From Haladaptatus salinisoli (GTDB lineage Archaea; Halobacteriota; Halobacteria; Halobacteriales; Haladaptataceae), in NCBI RefSeq assembly GCF_020614375.1, contig NZ_CP085327.1, positions 186,001 to 250,000 of the forward strand: a stretch of DNA of 64,000 nucleotides. The letters run 5' to 3'. Position 1 is the first letter of the stretch. Each line of letters starts with the position of its first letter. Positions 53,264 to 63,339 of this stretch are shown piece after piece. The notes beneath the pieces were generated by a model. The model saw nothing but the letters and a program-made list of their open reading frames with translations. It searched no databases and was not told where the DNA came from. Position numbers and translations under genes: made by a program.

Positions 53264-53729
53264 GCGCGAGGGGACGTAGCGCGGGCAGGTTACTCTTGTC
53301 CTTCCGCGGCGCACGGGTCGAAATCGCCACAGAACGCCGCGACCGGAAGCGGGAATCCGTTACGTCGTCCAGAATTCTCGCTTCCGGCGGCCGGTCGCCG
53401 TTCTAAACCGAACCTTTATGACACGTGGGAATGACATCTCGGTCGTGAAACACGTGGCTCCGCCCCGCGCTGGCCGCAATCACGGGCCAGTACCTACTTT
53501 TCGTCGGGTGAAGTCTCGGTTCGGCCGCTGACGCGGCGTCGGGACGAAACCCGACGACCCGCGCACCGCCCGCCGAACGATTCCGAATCCAACCACAGAT
53601 GCGAGCACTCACGCAGTTCAGCCGACGCACCGCCAGTCGAACCACCGTCCGAATCGCCGTCGACCGAGTCCCCGTCGGCCGACCGGCCGCCGGAAACGCG
53701 GACGAAGCGGTCCCCGCGGAGGTCCGACG
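53264..53729. other. Intergenic region with doubtful short frame
   Basis: No firm gene is seen in these 466 bases. An ATG at 53599 opens a 44-residue frame (MRALTQFSRRTASRTTVRIA) ending at 53733, overlapping the methyltransferase start as ATGA. It is Arg/Val-rich and may be a small coupled protein or chance. AACCTTTATGAC near 53410 is a possible promoter box. Confidence 0.35.
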
Positions 53730-54551
53730 ATGAGCGACATGACCCCTCGGAGCTACTACGACGAGTTCGCCGAGGGCGAGTGGGAACGCCTCGACCGCGA
53801 CCCCGTGACCAGGATGGAGTTCGAAAACACCGTCGCGTACCTCGACCGCCGCCTCCCCGATTCGGGTCGCGTCCTCGACGCGGGCGGCGCGGCGGGTCGA
53901 TACTCGATTTGGCTCGCCGAGCGGGGCTACGACGTGACGCTCGTCGACCTCTCGCCCAAACAGGTCGAACTCGCACGCGAGAAGGCCGCAGAGCGAGGTC
54001 TCGACGCTCGAATCGCCGCCGAAACCGGCGACGTGCGCGACCTGCGGTTCGATGACGACGCCTTCGACGCGGTCTGCTGTCTCGGCGGCCCCCTCTCGCA
54101 CGTCGTGGACGACGCCGAGCGCCGGGAGGCGGTCGGCGAACTCCGGCGAGTCGCCGCGCCCGACGCGCCCGTCTTCGTGTCGGTCATCGGTCGATTCGCC
54201 GCCATCGTGGACATCCTGAAGTTCAATCTCGACGCCTCACACGGCCTGCTCGCTCCCATCGCCGAGGACGGCAAGTACACCCGAGCGCGGGTCGAGGAGT
54301 ACGGCGACGGCGAGGGTTGGGCGGAGTGTCACTTCTTCCGCGCCGACGAGTTCGAGTCGGAGTTGGAGGCGGCCGGCTTCGAGGTCGAGCGGTTGGTCGG
54401 GTTGGAGGGCGTCGCCAACCGGATGAAAACAGAATTGGCGGAGGTCGACGAGGACGCCGTCGAGAGCGTGCGCGACCTCGTTCGGATGCTCCGCGAGGAC
54501 AGAACCGCGGTGGACTTCTCCGAGCACATGCTGGCGGTCTGTCGGGCGTAG
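53730..54551 (+). CDS. Class I SAM-dependent methyltransferase
   Basis: The 273-residue protein has the SAM-binding core GRVLDAGGAAGRYSIWLAE (motif I, with GGAAG in place of GxGxG), VTLVDLSPKQVELAREKA, GDVRDLRFDDDAFDAVCCLG and a C-terminal helical part. The target is unknown. Nearest neighbours do not suggest one. It is convergent with the carboxylase genes, 22 bases apart. Confidence 0.85.
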   Translation: MSDMTPRSYYDEFAEGEWERLDRDPVTRMEFENTVAYLDRRLPDSGRVLDAGGAAGRYSIWLAERGYDVTLVDLSPKQVELAREKAAERGLDARIAAETGDVRDLRFDDDAFDAVCCLGGPLSHVVDDAERREAVGELRRVAAPDAPVFVSVIGRFAAIVDILKFNLDASHGLLAPIAEDGKYTRARVEEYGDGEGWAECHFFRADEFESELEAAGFEVERLVGLEGVANRMKTELAEVDEDAVESVRDLVRMLREDRTAVDFSEHMLAVCRA

Positions 54552-54572
54552 CGAAAACAGGTGGGTTCCGAC

Positions 54573-54845
54573 TCAGAACCGCGTCGTCCGCCCCGCCGCG
54601 GCCCACGGGTCGGTCGGCGCGCCCCGAGGCACGCGAACGTCGCGGTTCTGCAACTGCGATATCTTTCCGGCGAACCGCCAGCGGCCGCCCTCCCAATCGG
54701 GCTCCTCGCCTTCCGCCGCCGCCGCTTCCTGCGCTCGGAGGTGGGCGCTGATCGCGGCGGCTATCGCGGCGGCCTCCTCGTCGGTGGCGTCCGGCGGGAC
54801 GTCGAGGTTCACGTCCGCGAACCCCTCAGAGCGGGATGTTGCCAT
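54573..54845 (-). CDS. pccX: Small (epsilon-like, PccX-type) acyl-CoA carboxylase subunit
   Basis: The 90-residue protein has an N-terminal helix ([20 protein letters not shown]) and a C-terminal part ending with [13 protein letters not shown] and [20 protein letters not shown]. This is the layout of the third, small subunit of propionyl/acyl-CoA carboxylase known from Haloferax mediterranei and of epsilon subunits in actinobacteria. It is needed for complex activity there. It overlaps the pccB end by 20 bases. Confidence 0.88.
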   Translation of the reverse strand: MATSRSEGFADVNLDVPPDATDEEAAAIAAAISAHLRAQEAAAAEGEEPDWEGGRWRFAGKISQLQNRDVRVPRGAPTDPWAAAGRTTRF

Positions 54846-56376
54846 GCTTCTTTTCGGGTTGGTCGGTTCGCTTGTTCATCAGCATTTCGAGGTCGTCGAT
54901 GAGGCGCGGTCGGGTGTCTTTCGGTTCGATGACGTCGTCCACGAAGCCCCTGTCGGCCGCGGTGTAGGGGTTGGCGAACTGCTCGCGGTACTCGTCGATG
55001 AGTTCCTCCCTGCGCGCCTCGGGGTCGCTGGCCTCGTCCAGTTCGGAGCTGTAGAGCACGTTCACCGCGCCCTGCGGACCCATCACCGCGATTTCGGACG
55101 TGGGCCACGCGTAGTTCACGTCCGCGCCGATGTGTTTCGACGCCATCACGTCGTAGGCCCCGCCGTAGGCCTTCCGGGTGATGACCGTCAGGAGCGGAAC
55201 GGTCGCCTCCGAGAAGGCGTAGAGCAGTTTCGCGCCGTGGCGGATGATGCCGCCGTGCTCCTGGTCGGTACCGGGCATGAAGCCGGGCACGTCCACGAAG
55301 GTGAGGATGGGCACGTTGAACGAGTCGCAGAACCGGACGAACCGCGACCCCTTCTCGCTGGCCTCGATGTCGAGGGTGCCGGCGTTGACGCGGGGTTGGT
55401 TCGCCACGATGCCGACGGAGCGCCCGTCGAGGCGGGCGAATCCGACGACGATGTTCTTGGCGTAGCCCTCCTGCACCTCGAAGAAGGAGTCCTCGTCGAC
55501 GACGCCCTCCACGACGCGCGTCATGTCGTAGGGTTTTCGCGGCTGGTCGGGGACGACCGATTCCAGCTCCTCGTCCCTGCGCTCGGGGTCGTCCCACGGC
55601 TCCACGCGCGGCGGGTCTTCGACGTTGTTCTGCGGGAGGTACGAGAGCAGGCGGCGGATGTCGTCCAGCGCTTCCTCCTCGCTGTCCTCCGCGAAGTGCG
55701 CGACCCCGCTCTCCGCGGTGTGGGTCGTCGCGCCGCCGAGTTCCTCGAAGGTGACCTCCTCGCCCGTCACCGTCTCGATGACGTCCGGGCCGGTGATGAA
55801 CATGTGGCTCGTGTCCTTCACCATGAAGATGAAGTCCGTGATGGCGGGCGAGTAGACCGCCCCGCCGGCGCACGGACCCATGATGGCGGATATCTGGGGG
55901 ATGACGCCGGACGCCTGCTGGTTGCGGTGGAAGATGTCGGCGTAGCCCGCGAGCGATGCGACCCCTTCCTGAATCCGCGCGCCCGCCGAGTCGTTCAGTC
56001 CGATGACGGGCGCGCCGACCTCCATCGCCTTGTCCATCACTTTGGTCACCTTTTCGGCGAACACCTCGCCGAGCGACCCGCCGAAGACGGTGAAGTCGTG
56101 GGCGAAGACGAACACCGTGCGTCCGTTCACCTCGCCGTAGCCCGTCACCACGCCGTCGCCGTAAACCTGCTTTTCTTCCATCCCGAAGTTGTGGCTTCGG
56201 TGGGTGCGCAGCTGGTCGAACTCGTTGAAGGTGTCGTCGTCGAGGAAGTAGTCGATGCGCTCGCGCGCCGTCATCTTCCCCTTCTCGTGCTGTTTCTCGA
56301 TTCGCTTCTCGCCGCCGCCCTTCTCGGCTTCGCGGCGTTTCTCGCGCAGTTCGTCGATCCGCTCGTCCATCGTCAC
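54826..56376 (-). CDS. pccB: Propionyl/acetyl-CoA carboxylase beta (carboxyltransferase) subunit
   Basis: The 516-residue subunit transfers CO2 from biotin to propionyl-CoA (or acetyl-CoA), making methylmalonyl-CoA for propionate use or for bioplastic precursors. It shows [78 protein letters not shown] and [16 protein letters not shown]. The small subunit follows; a biotin carboxylase gene is not seen in the window and must lie elsewhere. Confidence 0.95.
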   Translation of the reverse strand: MTMDERIDELREKRREAEKGGGEKRIEKQHEKGKMTARERIDYFLDDDTFNEFDQLRTHRSHNFGMEEKQVYGDGVVTGYGEVNGRTVFVFAHDFTVFGGSLGEVFAEKVTKVMDKAMEVGAPVIGLNDSAGARIQEGVASLAGYADIFHRNQQASGVIPQISAIMGPCAGGAVYSPAITDFIFMVKDTSHMFITGPDVIETVTGEEVTFEELGGATTHTAESGVAHFAEDSEEEALDDIRRLLSYLPQNNVEDPPRVEPWDDPERRDEELESVVPDQPRKPYDMTRVVEGVVDEDSFFEVQEGYAKNIVVGFARLDGRSVGIVANQPRVNAGTLDIEASEKGSRFVRFCDSFNVPILTFVDVPGFMPGTDQEHGGIIRHGAKLLYAFSEATVPLLTVITRKAYGGAYDVMASKHIGADVNYAWPTSEIAVMGPQGAVNVLYSSELDEASDPEARREELIDEYREQFANPYTAADRGFVDDVIEPKDTRPRLIDDLEMLMNKRTDQPEKKHGNIPL

Positions 56377-56439
56377 GGTCGAACCCTCCGGAGACTCATT
56401 GCGCGTTTGCAGGACGACGGACCGGAAAAGAGTTCCGTA

Positions 56440-57762
56440 CTACAACAGCGAGTAGAGGTTCAGGGCCAAAGTGGCGAGCAGGAAGAACGGGAGCACGGTT
56501 CGCACGCTCCAGAGCCACGGCGTTCCGAGCGACCGAGCGACCCCGCCAGCCCCCGAGTCGAACTCCGCCAGCGCGTCCGTCCCCAGAATCCAGCCGGTGA
56601 AGACGAGGAACCCCGCGAGTCCGGCGGTGAGCATCAAGTCCACGAGCGTTCCGGCGACGAAGTCGAACAGCCCCGGGTCGAGCGCGCAGACCGCACCGGT
56701 GACGAGGACGAGCGCGCCGAGTCCCGCGGTCGCGTTTCGGCGCGAAACGTCGTGCTCGTCGACGAGGTACGCGACGGGGATTTCGAGCATGCTGATGGAA
56801 CTCGACAGGGCGGCGAACAGAATCGCGCCGAAGAACCCGACCGCGACCGCCCGCCCGAAGGGAACCTGCTGGAACGCGCCCGCCACGCCGATGAAGATTG
56901 CGCCCGCCTCGCCGCCCGCGGTCACCTCCGTGAGACCGCCCTGCAGGGCGAACAGGAGCGGGAAGACGACGAAGCCGGCGAGAACGCCGATTCCCGTGTT
57001 GAGCACGGCGATGACGCTCCCGTCGAACGCGAGGCTGTTGTCCTCGCCGAGGTAGGAGGCGTAGGTTATCATCGTCCCGACGCCGAGCGAGAGCGTGAAC
57101 AGGGCCTGTCCGGCGGCGGCCCGGAGCATCCCGATGGGGTTCTCCTCGATGGGCGCGGGGTCGAAGTCGAGGTAGAACGATAACCCCTCGCCCGCGCCGG
57201 GTTGCGTGACTGCCCACCCCGCGAGTACCGCGAGTAGGACGACGATGAGCGGCATCATCGCCTTCGTCGCCGTCTCGATGCCGCCGCGAACCCCGCCGAG
57301 GACGATGGCGGCGGTCAGGGCGAGGAAGCCGACGTGGAAGGCCGCGGCCTCCCACCCGAAGCTGATGGTCTCGAAGTACGCGCCCGACTGGCCGAAGTAC
57401 GACCCGGTGAAACTCGCGGCGAAGTACCGGAGAATCCACCCGCCGACGACGCTGTAGAACGAGAGCAGGACGAGCGCGGTCACGACCCCGAACAGGCCGA
57501 CGAACCCCCACGATTTCGTGCCCGGCGCGAGGCGGGCGAGCGCGCCCGCCGGATTTCGTTTCGAGCGCCGACCGATGACGAACTCGGCGAGCAGTCCGGG
57601 GACGCCGACGAGCAAGACGATACAGAGGTAGACGACGAGGAAGGCGCTCCCGCCGTACTCCGCGGTCATCCACGGGAAGCGCCACACGTTTCCGAGTCCG
57701 ACCGCGCTTCCGACCGCCGCGAGGATGAAACCCAGCCGACTCGTCCATGATTCGCGTGCCAT
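56440..57762 (-). CDS. Sodium-dependent transporter (NSS/SNF family), copy 1
   Basis: The 440-residue protein imports a substrate (often amino acids) with sodium. It has the NSS signature near the start, RLGFILAAVGSAVGLGNVWR followed by FPW. About eleven to twelve hydrophobic segments follow, with ALFTLSLGVGTMITYASYL and SSSISMLEIPVAYLVDE. It resembles the copy at 58069 throughout. The substrate is not predictable. A 306-base gap separates the two. Confidence 0.92.
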   Translation of the reverse strand: MARESWTSRLGFILAAVGSAVGLGNVWRFPWMTAEYGGSAFLVVYLCIVLLVGVPGLLAEFVIGRRSKRNPAGALARLAPGTKSWGFVGLFGVVTALVLLSFYSVVGGWILRYFAASFTGSYFGQSGAYFETISFGWEAAAFHVGFLALTAAIVLGGVRGGIETATKAMMPLIVVLLAVLAGWAVTQPGAGEGLSFYLDFDPAPIEENPIGMLRAAAGQALFTLSLGVGTMITYASYLGEDNSLAFDGSVIAVLNTGIGVLAGFVVFPLLFALQGGLTEVTAGGEAGAIFIGVAGAFQQVPFGRAVAVGFFGAILFAALSSSISMLEIPVAYLVDEHDVSRRNATAGLGALVLVTGAVCALDPGLFDFVAGTLVDLMLTAGLAGFLVFTGWILGTDALAEFDSGAGGVARSLGTPWLWSVRTVLPFFLLATLALNLYSLL

Positions 57763-58068
57763 TGCTCTGCACTCGTCCGTCGCGGGGTTATGAGGGTTTC
57801 GAGATCGGAAATCGTCAAAGCGTTGTGAATAGAGTCGATGGGCCGCACAACGCGGATTTTTGAGAGTGAATCGGGGGTGAATCCGCTCGTCGGGTTACGA
57901 TATTTCAGTCGATGATGCGAGCGTTCAAATACCAGGCGACGATTCGATGGAGCGCCTATCGTCCGAAACCGCAAATTTCGCGCGAGGAAACGCCGAGCAT
58001 CGTGCCGTTTGTCGGACGAGAAAATAGCGTGTTACCGGAATCGTTCGTGTGCTACGGGCCCGTCGGTG
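57763..58068. other. Spacer between the two NSS transporter genes
   Basis: No gene is supported. The stretch is less GC-rich than the flanks and must hold the promoter of the transporter ending at 56440, read leftwards; AT-rich GATATTTCAG lies near 57899. Confidence 0.45.
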
Positions 58069-59376
58069 CTAGCCAACGAACGACATCAGGCTCAGCGCGA
58101 GCGTGCCGATGACCGCGACCAACACGACGACGCGGACGTGCCAGAGCCAGAACGGACCGATGTTGCTGGTGTTGCCGAGGCCGCGCCGGAGTTCGCGGAC
58201 CGCGCCGGCGCTGTAAACCCAACCGACGAAGATGACGGTCAACACGACGCCGAGCGGGAGCAGGATGTTGTTGGCGATCTTGTCGAACAGGGTGAGCGTG
58301 TTGGTGTCGAGCGCCGAGGGGACGCCCAGGGCGAACACCACGACGCCGATGCCGACGGTGAGCACCGGACGGCTCACGCCGTAGTTATCGACGAAGTATG
58401 AGACGACGACTTCGAGGAGGCTGATCGCGGACGAGAGCGCCGCGATGAGGAGGATGACGAAGAACACGAAGCCGATGATTCCTCCCGCCGGTAGCTGGCC
58501 GAACGCCTGCGCGAGCGTGACGAAGATCGCGCCCGCACCGGCCTCGCCGACGTCGATGTTCTGTGCGAACAGGAGCGGGAAGACGACGAGTCCGGCGAGG
58601 ATGCCGATGAAGGTGTTCAACGCGACGATGCTGAGACCGTCGCCGACGAGGTTGTCGTCGCCGTCGAGATAGGACGCGTAGGTTATCATCGCGCCCATGC
58701 CGAGCGACAGCGAGAACAACGCCTGCCCGACCGCGTTCGGGATGATGGTCTGGTATTTGTCCACGATGACGCTGAAGTTCGGGTTGAGGAAGTACTGGTA
58801 GCCGGCACTAGCGCCGTCGAGGGTGAACGCCCACGCGGCGAGACCCACCATGAGCACGGCGATGGACGGGACCATGAGCTTGGTGCCGACCTCGATACCC
58901 TTCTCGACGCCGGCGGCGACGATGCCGATGGTCAGGATCATGAAGACGGCGTGGAACAGTATCGCGTCGGTTCCCGCCGAGATTTGAGTGAAGTACGTTC
59001 CGGGGTCGCCGAAGTACGCGCCGTTCAGGCTCCCGATGACGTACTGGATGACCCAGCCGCCGACGACGCTGTAGTACGACAGGATCCAGAATCCGGTGAA
59101 CAGGCCGAGGACGCCGATGAGTCCGGCGACCGGACCGCCGATATTCCGGAACGCGTCGACGATGTTCTTCTTCGTTTGTCGCCCGATGACGAACTCCGCG
59201 AGCATCGCGGGCAGTCCGATGAAGACGGCCGCGATCAGGTAGACGACGAGGAAGGCGGCACCGCCGCTTTCACCCGCCATGTACGGGAATCGCCAGATGT
59301 TCCCCAAACCGACTGCGCTACCGACGGCGGCCAATATAAACCCTAGTCGGGATGTCCACGTTTCTCTTTGTGACAT
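58069..59376 (-). CDS. Sodium-dependent transporter (NSS/SNF family), copy 2
   Basis: The 435-residue protein begins MSQRETWTSRLGFILAAVGS, has GLGNIWRFPYM, and shares the twelve-segment layout of copy 1, including ALFSLSLGMGAMITYASYLD and SSAISLLEVVVSYFVDN. The two are a clear duplication. The ATG at 59376 is preferred over one at 59391, which would add five residues. A TATA-like TTATAAAC lies upstream near 59413. Substrate is unknown. Confidence 0.92.
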   Translation of the reverse strand: MSQRETWTSRLGFILAAVGSAVGLGNIWRFPYMAGESGGAAFLVVYLIAAVFIGLPAMLAEFVIGRQTKKNIVDAFRNIGGPVAGLIGVLGLFTGFWILSYYSVVGGWVIQYVIGSLNGAYFGDPGTYFTQISAGTDAILFHAVFMILTIGIVAAGVEKGIEVGTKLMVPSIAVLMVGLAAWAFTLDGASAGYQYFLNPNFSVIVDKYQTIIPNAVGQALFSLSLGMGAMITYASYLDGDDNLVGDGLSIVALNTFIGILAGLVVFPLLFAQNIDVGEAGAGAIFVTLAQAFGQLPAGGIIGFVFFVILLIAALSSAISLLEVVVSYFVDNYGVSRPVLTVGIGVVVFALGVPSALDTNTLTLFDKIANNILLPLGVVLTVIFVGWVYSAGAVRELRRGLGNTSNIGPFWLWHVRVVVLVAVIGTLALSLMSFVG

Positions 59377-59589
59377 GCTTGTACGTGGCATTCTTAATTA
59401 TCAGTTATAAACGGTGCGATGTATATTAACCAGACGACTCCTGTCATATTGATTCGTATTCCGAGGGCGTAAATTGCGATTTCGGCGGCTCAGACCGTCG
59501 AATCCGAAACGTTACGATCGTGAGAACTGTTGTCGAGCGACAGGTTTCGCGTGACTACCGTACCGGTAGCGGCCATTTTTTGCCGGGAA

Positions 59590-60297
59590 TCACGCTTCGC
59601 CGTACACCGGCACCGCCGCCCCGCTCGTCACGCTGGCGGCGTCGCTGCAGAGGAACAACACTACCTCCGCGATGTCCGCAGGAGCGACCCACGAATCGTG
59701 GTCCGCGTCGGGCATCATCTCCCGGTTCGCCGGCGTGTCGATGACGCTCGGCATAACGGCGTTCGCCCGCACGACGCCCTTGTTCTCCTCGGCGATGGTC
59801 TCCGTGAGCAGGCGGACGCCCGCCTTCGAGGCGCGGTAGGGGCCGTCGCCTTCGCCGCCTTCGAGCGACGACCGGGCGCTGACGCTGACGATGGCTCCCT
59901 CGCGGTCGCGGAGGTGCGGGACGGCGTGCTTCGACGCGAGGAACATCGTCTTCAGGTTCACGTCGAAGAGCAGGTCGAACGTCCCCTCGTCGGTCTCGTC
60001 GACGGGCGACCCGCCCTTCCACGTCCCCGCGACGTTGGCGAGACAGTCGATGCCGCCGTGGTCGGCGACGACCTCGGAGACGACCGATTCGACCTCCGAT
60101 TCGTCCGTGAAGTCGCCCCGGTAGAACGCCACCCGGTCGCCGTCGAGCAGGGCGTCCTCGTCGCTCGGTTCGACCACGTCCGTCGCGCAGACCGTCGCTC
60201 CCGCGTCGTCGAAGGCGGCGCAGACCGCGCTTCCGAGCGCCCCGCTCGCGCCCGTGACGAGGGCCACGTCGTCGGTGAAGTCGAAGTTCGCGTCCAT
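59590..60297 (-). CDS. Short-chain dehydrogenase/reductase
   Basis: The 235-residue protein has VALVTGASGALGSAVCAAF (NAD(P) loop), a LANVAGT strand, VSVSARSSLEGG and the active-site YRASK. It reads as an intact classical SDR with a closing domain ending GAAVPVYGEA. The start at 60297 is chosen over 60324. It is 75 bases after the quinone-reductase stop on the same strand, so the two may share an mRNA. Confidence 0.88.
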   Translation of the reverse strand: MDANFDFTDDVALVTGASGALGSAVCAAFDDAGATVCATDVVEPSDEDALLDGDRVAFYRGDFTDESEVESVVSEVVADHGGIDCLANVAGTWKGGSPVDETDEGTFDLLFDVNLKTMFLASKHAVPHLRDREGAIVSVSARSSLEGGEGDGPYRASKAGVRLLTETIAEENKGVVRANAVMPSVIDTPANREMMPDADHDSWVAPADIAEVVLFLCSDAASVTSGAAVPVYGEA

Positions 60298-60372
60298 GGC
60301 TCGGACGACGGGTTCGAACACCATAAAATCGGATGCGGCGCTCGTCGCGACCCTCCTCGTCGTTTGCCCGCC

Positions 60373-61329
60373 TTACGGTTCCACGACTAATTTTCCGAGG
60401 AAACTCTCGCCGATCACGTCTCGCTGCGCCGCGTCGACCTCGTCCAGCGGGTAACTCCGCGCGATTTCGGGGGCGATCTTCCCGTCGGCCACCGACCGGG
60501 CCAACCGAGCCAACACCGCCGAGATGTCCGGCGTGTTGAACATGCTCATCAGCGTCACGGTGAGCTCCTTCGAGCGCGCGGCGGGGACGTTGTCGAAGCC
60601 CGCCGCCACGTCCTCGTTTCCGATGCCGACGATGCGCGCACCCCGCGCGGCCACGTCGGCGTCGAACTGGAGGTAGTCGTCCAGTCGGTGGTCGAGGACG
60701 ACGTCGGGTTCGCCCGCCTCGCGCACCGTGTCCGCGAGGTCGTCGCGCGCGTAGTCGAGGACGGTTCGCGCGCCGAGCGCGTCGATTCGGTCGTGGTACC
60801 GTTCGCTCGCGGTGGTCGTCACGCGCGCGCCGGTCGCCGCCGCCAACTGGACCGCAACGTGGCCGACGCCGCCGCTCCCGCCGTGAACGAGGCACCTCTC
60901 GGCGGGTTCGAGTCCGGCGTGATCGACCAGCGCCCGCCACGCAGTGACCCCGACGAGCGCGACCGCCGCGCCTTCGTCGAAGCCGACGCCTTCGGGGAGG
61001 CGTGCCACGCGGTCGGCCGGCGTCGCGACGTACTCGGCGCAGGTGCCCGGTCGGTCGTTGCCGAGACCGGTGCCGAACACGCGGTCGCCCTCCGCGAAGC
61101 CATCGACGTCCGCGCCGACCGCTTCGACCGCTCCGGCGAAGTCGGAGCCCGGAATCCACGGGAGGTCGCCGGGCGAGTACGACCCTTCGCGGAAGTAGGT
61201 GTCCACCGGGTTGACCGCGGCGGCGCGAACCGACACGAGCAGTTCGTCGTCGTCCGGTTCTGGTCGGTCGATATCGTCCACCTGTAGTACCTCTGGCCCG
61301 CCGTGTTCGTGGAATCGGACTGCGCGCAT
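60373..61329 (-). CDS. NADPH:quinone reductase-like MDR-family enzyme
   Basis: The 318-residue protein belongs to the medium-chain dehydrogenase family, zinc-free quinone-reductase type. It begins MRAVRFHEHGGPEVLQ, has AAAVNPVDTYFREG, PGSDFAGAVEAVG, VHGGSGGVGHVAVQLAA (nucleotide loop), and ends LGKLVVEP. It should reduce quinones or enals with NADPH. It is divergent from the GDPD gene, 53 bases apart. Confidence 0.9.
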   Translation of the reverse strand: MRAVRFHEHGGPEVLQVDDIDRPEPDDDELLVSVRAAAVNPVDTYFREGSYSPGDLPWIPGSDFAGAVEAVGADVDGFAEGDRVFGTGLGNDRPGTCAEYVATPADRVARLPEGVGFDEGAAVALVGVTAWRALVDHAGLEPAERCLVHGGSGGVGHVAVQLAAATGARVTTTASERYHDRIDALGARTVLDYARDDLADTVREAGEPDVVLDHRLDDYLQFDADVAARGARIVGIGNEDVAAGFDNVPAARSKELTVTLMSMFNTPDISAVLARLARSVADGKIAPEIARSYPLDEVDAAQRDVIGESFLGKLVVEP

Positions 61330-61382
61330 GGGCGGGAGATGGACGGGCGAGCAGATAAGTCCGCAGGGAGTGCAGTTGCGGT

Positions 61383-62063
61383 ATGACCAAGTCCGACGTT
61401 CCCGCGCTCGTCGCTCACCGCGGCTTCGCCGACGAGTACCCCGAGAACACCCTGCTCGCGTTCGAGAGCGCGGCCGAGCACGCGGACGCGATAGAATTGG
61501 ACGTCCGACGCTGCGGGTCCGGCGAACTCGTCGTCTTTCACGACGAGAAGCTCTCGAGACTGACGGACGTTAGCGGACTGGTCGCCGACACGCCGTGGTC
61601 GGAACTCCGCGAGTTGACGGTGCTCGACTCCGGCGAGACGATTCCGCGGCTGGAATCCGCCCTCGACGCCATTCCCGACGACGTGTGGGTCAACGTCGAA
61701 CTGAAACACCGCGGGATGGCGGCGAGGGTGCTCGACGCCGTCGACGGCGCTGAAAACGAACTGTCGTTCTCGTCGTTCGAACCGCGGGCGCTCGGCGAAC
61801 TCCGGGAGCGCGATACCGCGGCGTCGCTCGGTTACATCAGCCAACGGGGACCGAACTGCATCGAAACCGCGCTCGACCTCGGCTGCGAGGCCGTCCACCC
61901 CTCGGCGGACATCTGCGACGCCGCTTTCGTGACGCGGGCGCACGATGAGGGACTGCGCGTGAACGCCTGGACCGTCGAAACGAGGACGGAGGCGGAGCGT
62001 CTGGCCGCCGCGGGCGTGGACGGGGTGGTCGCCGACACGCGCCGCGTGCGCCCCCGAAGGTAA
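61383..62063 (+). CDS. Glycerophosphodiester phosphodiesterase
   Basis: The enzyme cuts glycerophosphodiesters to glycerol phosphate and an alcohol in lipid turnover. The 226-residue protein has the GDPD marks LVAHRGFADEYPENTLLAF, the metal residues in AIELDVRR, VFHDEKLSRLTD and a late VNAWTVETRTEAERLAAAGV followed by DGVVAD. It lacks a signal peptide, so it acts inside the cell. Confidence 0.92.
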   Translation: MTKSDVPALVAHRGFADEYPENTLLAFESAAEHADAIELDVRRCGSGELVVFHDEKLSRLTDVSGLVADTPWSELRELTVLDSGETIPRLESALDAIPDDVWVNVELKHRGMAARVLDAVDGAENELSFSSFEPRALGELRERDTAASLGYISQRGPNCIETALDLGCEAVHPSADICDAAFVTRAHDEGLRVNAWTVETRTEAERLAAAGVDGVVADTRRVRPRR

Positions 62064-62171
62064 TACCGGGTCGCGAATCAGGGGCCGAACGCCCGCATTT
62101 AACCGCGTACCCCGCCACACACATGACATTTGGCGAATGTGTTTATGCCGATCTGTGGCGTACGGCGTTCG

Positions 62172-63158
62172 ATGAGCACACCGATAGACCAGCGACGCGC
62201 TCCGAAACTCGACTCGGACGCGCGGGCGCTCCTCGACGAGCTAGCCGCGGCGGACGCCCCCGACCTCAGCCACCTCTCGCCCGAACAAGGCCGCGCGCTG
62301 CTCGGCGGTCTGTTCACTCCGGACGTCGAACCCGAACCGGTCGCCGAGGTGGACGAGCGCAAGATCAGGGCGTACGCGCGCGACATCAGGGTGCGAATCT
62401 ACGACCCCGAACCGGACGAGAAACTGCCCGCGGTCGTCTACTTCCACGGCGGCGGTTGGGTCGTCGGAAACCTGGACACCCACGACGGAGTCGCGCGCTC
62501 GCTCGCGAACGAAGGAAACTGCGTCGTCGTCTCGGTCGACTACCGGAAAGGGCCGGAACACCCCTTCCCCGCCGCCGTCGAGGACGCGTATCTCGCGACG
62601 AAGTGGGTCGCCGACAACGCGGAGGGAATCGGGGCCGGCGGGGGACTCGCCGTCGCCGGAGAGAGCGCGGGCGGCAACCTCGCCACGGTCGTCGCGCAGA
62701 TGGCCGTCGAGAAGAACGTCGACCCGCCGGACATCGACCATCAGGTGCTGTTCTACCCGGTGACCGACCACTCGTTCGACACCCCCTCCTACGAGGAGAA
62801 CGCCGACGGCTACTTCCTGACCACCCGAGGGATGGTGTGGTTCTGGAACCACTACCTCCGCGACGATATCGACGGGGCGAACCCGCGGGCGTCGCCGCTC
62901 CGCGCCCCCGAGCGAATCCTCGCCGAACTACCGCCGGCGACCCTGTTCACCGGCGGATACGACCCGCTCCGCGACGAACAGTTCGCGTACGCCGAGGCGC
63001 TCGACGAGGCGGGCGTTTCCCTCGAGCACGCTCACTACGGCGGCATGATTCACGACTTCGCGAACATGCGTCGTCTCGCTGAGCCGTTTCCCGGCATCGA
63101 AGCGGCCGCGGACGTGCGCGAGCGCGCCGGCGATGCGCTCAGGGAGGCCTTCGAGTAG
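62172..63158 (+). CDS. Alpha/beta hydrolase (HSL-type esterase)
   Basis: The 328-residue protein has the hormone-sensitive-lipase oxyanion motif YFHGGGWVVGN, the nucleophile in VAGESAGGNLATV (GxSxG), the acid region FTGGYDPLRDEQF and the catalytic His in GGMIHDFANM. The ATG at 62172 is chosen because TGTTTATGCC at about 62140 lies 25-30 bases before it; a start at 62130 lies before that box. The substrate is unknown. Confidence 0.9.
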   Translation: MSTPIDQRRAPKLDSDARALLDELAAADAPDLSHLSPEQGRALLGGLFTPDVEPEPVAEVDERKIRAYARDIRVRIYDPEPDEKLPAVVYFHGGGWVVGNLDTHDGVARSLANEGNCVVVSVDYRKGPEHPFPAAVEDAYLATKWVADNAEGIGAGGGLAVAGESAGGNLATVVAQMAVEKNVDPPDIDHQVLFYPVTDHSFDTPSYEENADGYFLTTRGMVWFWNHYLRDDIDGANPRASPLRAPERILAELPPATLFTGGYDPLRDEQFAYAEALDEAGVSLEHAHYGGMIHDFANMRRLAEPFPGIEAAADVRERAGDALREAFE

Positions 63159-63339
63159 CCGACGTGCGGGCTCGAAACGAAGCGGCTCGTGACGATCTGC
63201 GGGGAGGGGTTCCGTACGACCGAATCCGCCGATAGCGCGCCGTTCGCGTGTCGGGACGGCGCGCACTCGGGGTGCGGTCGTCCCGGTTTTTTTCGGAAGT
63301 ACTATCCGCCCTTCTCCAGAAGTTTCGTGCGAGCCCACT

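Noticed and set aside
54784..57183. Long plus-strand frame (799 residues)
   Set aside because: It runs opposite pccB and the transporter, which have clear family motifs; the plus frame has none.
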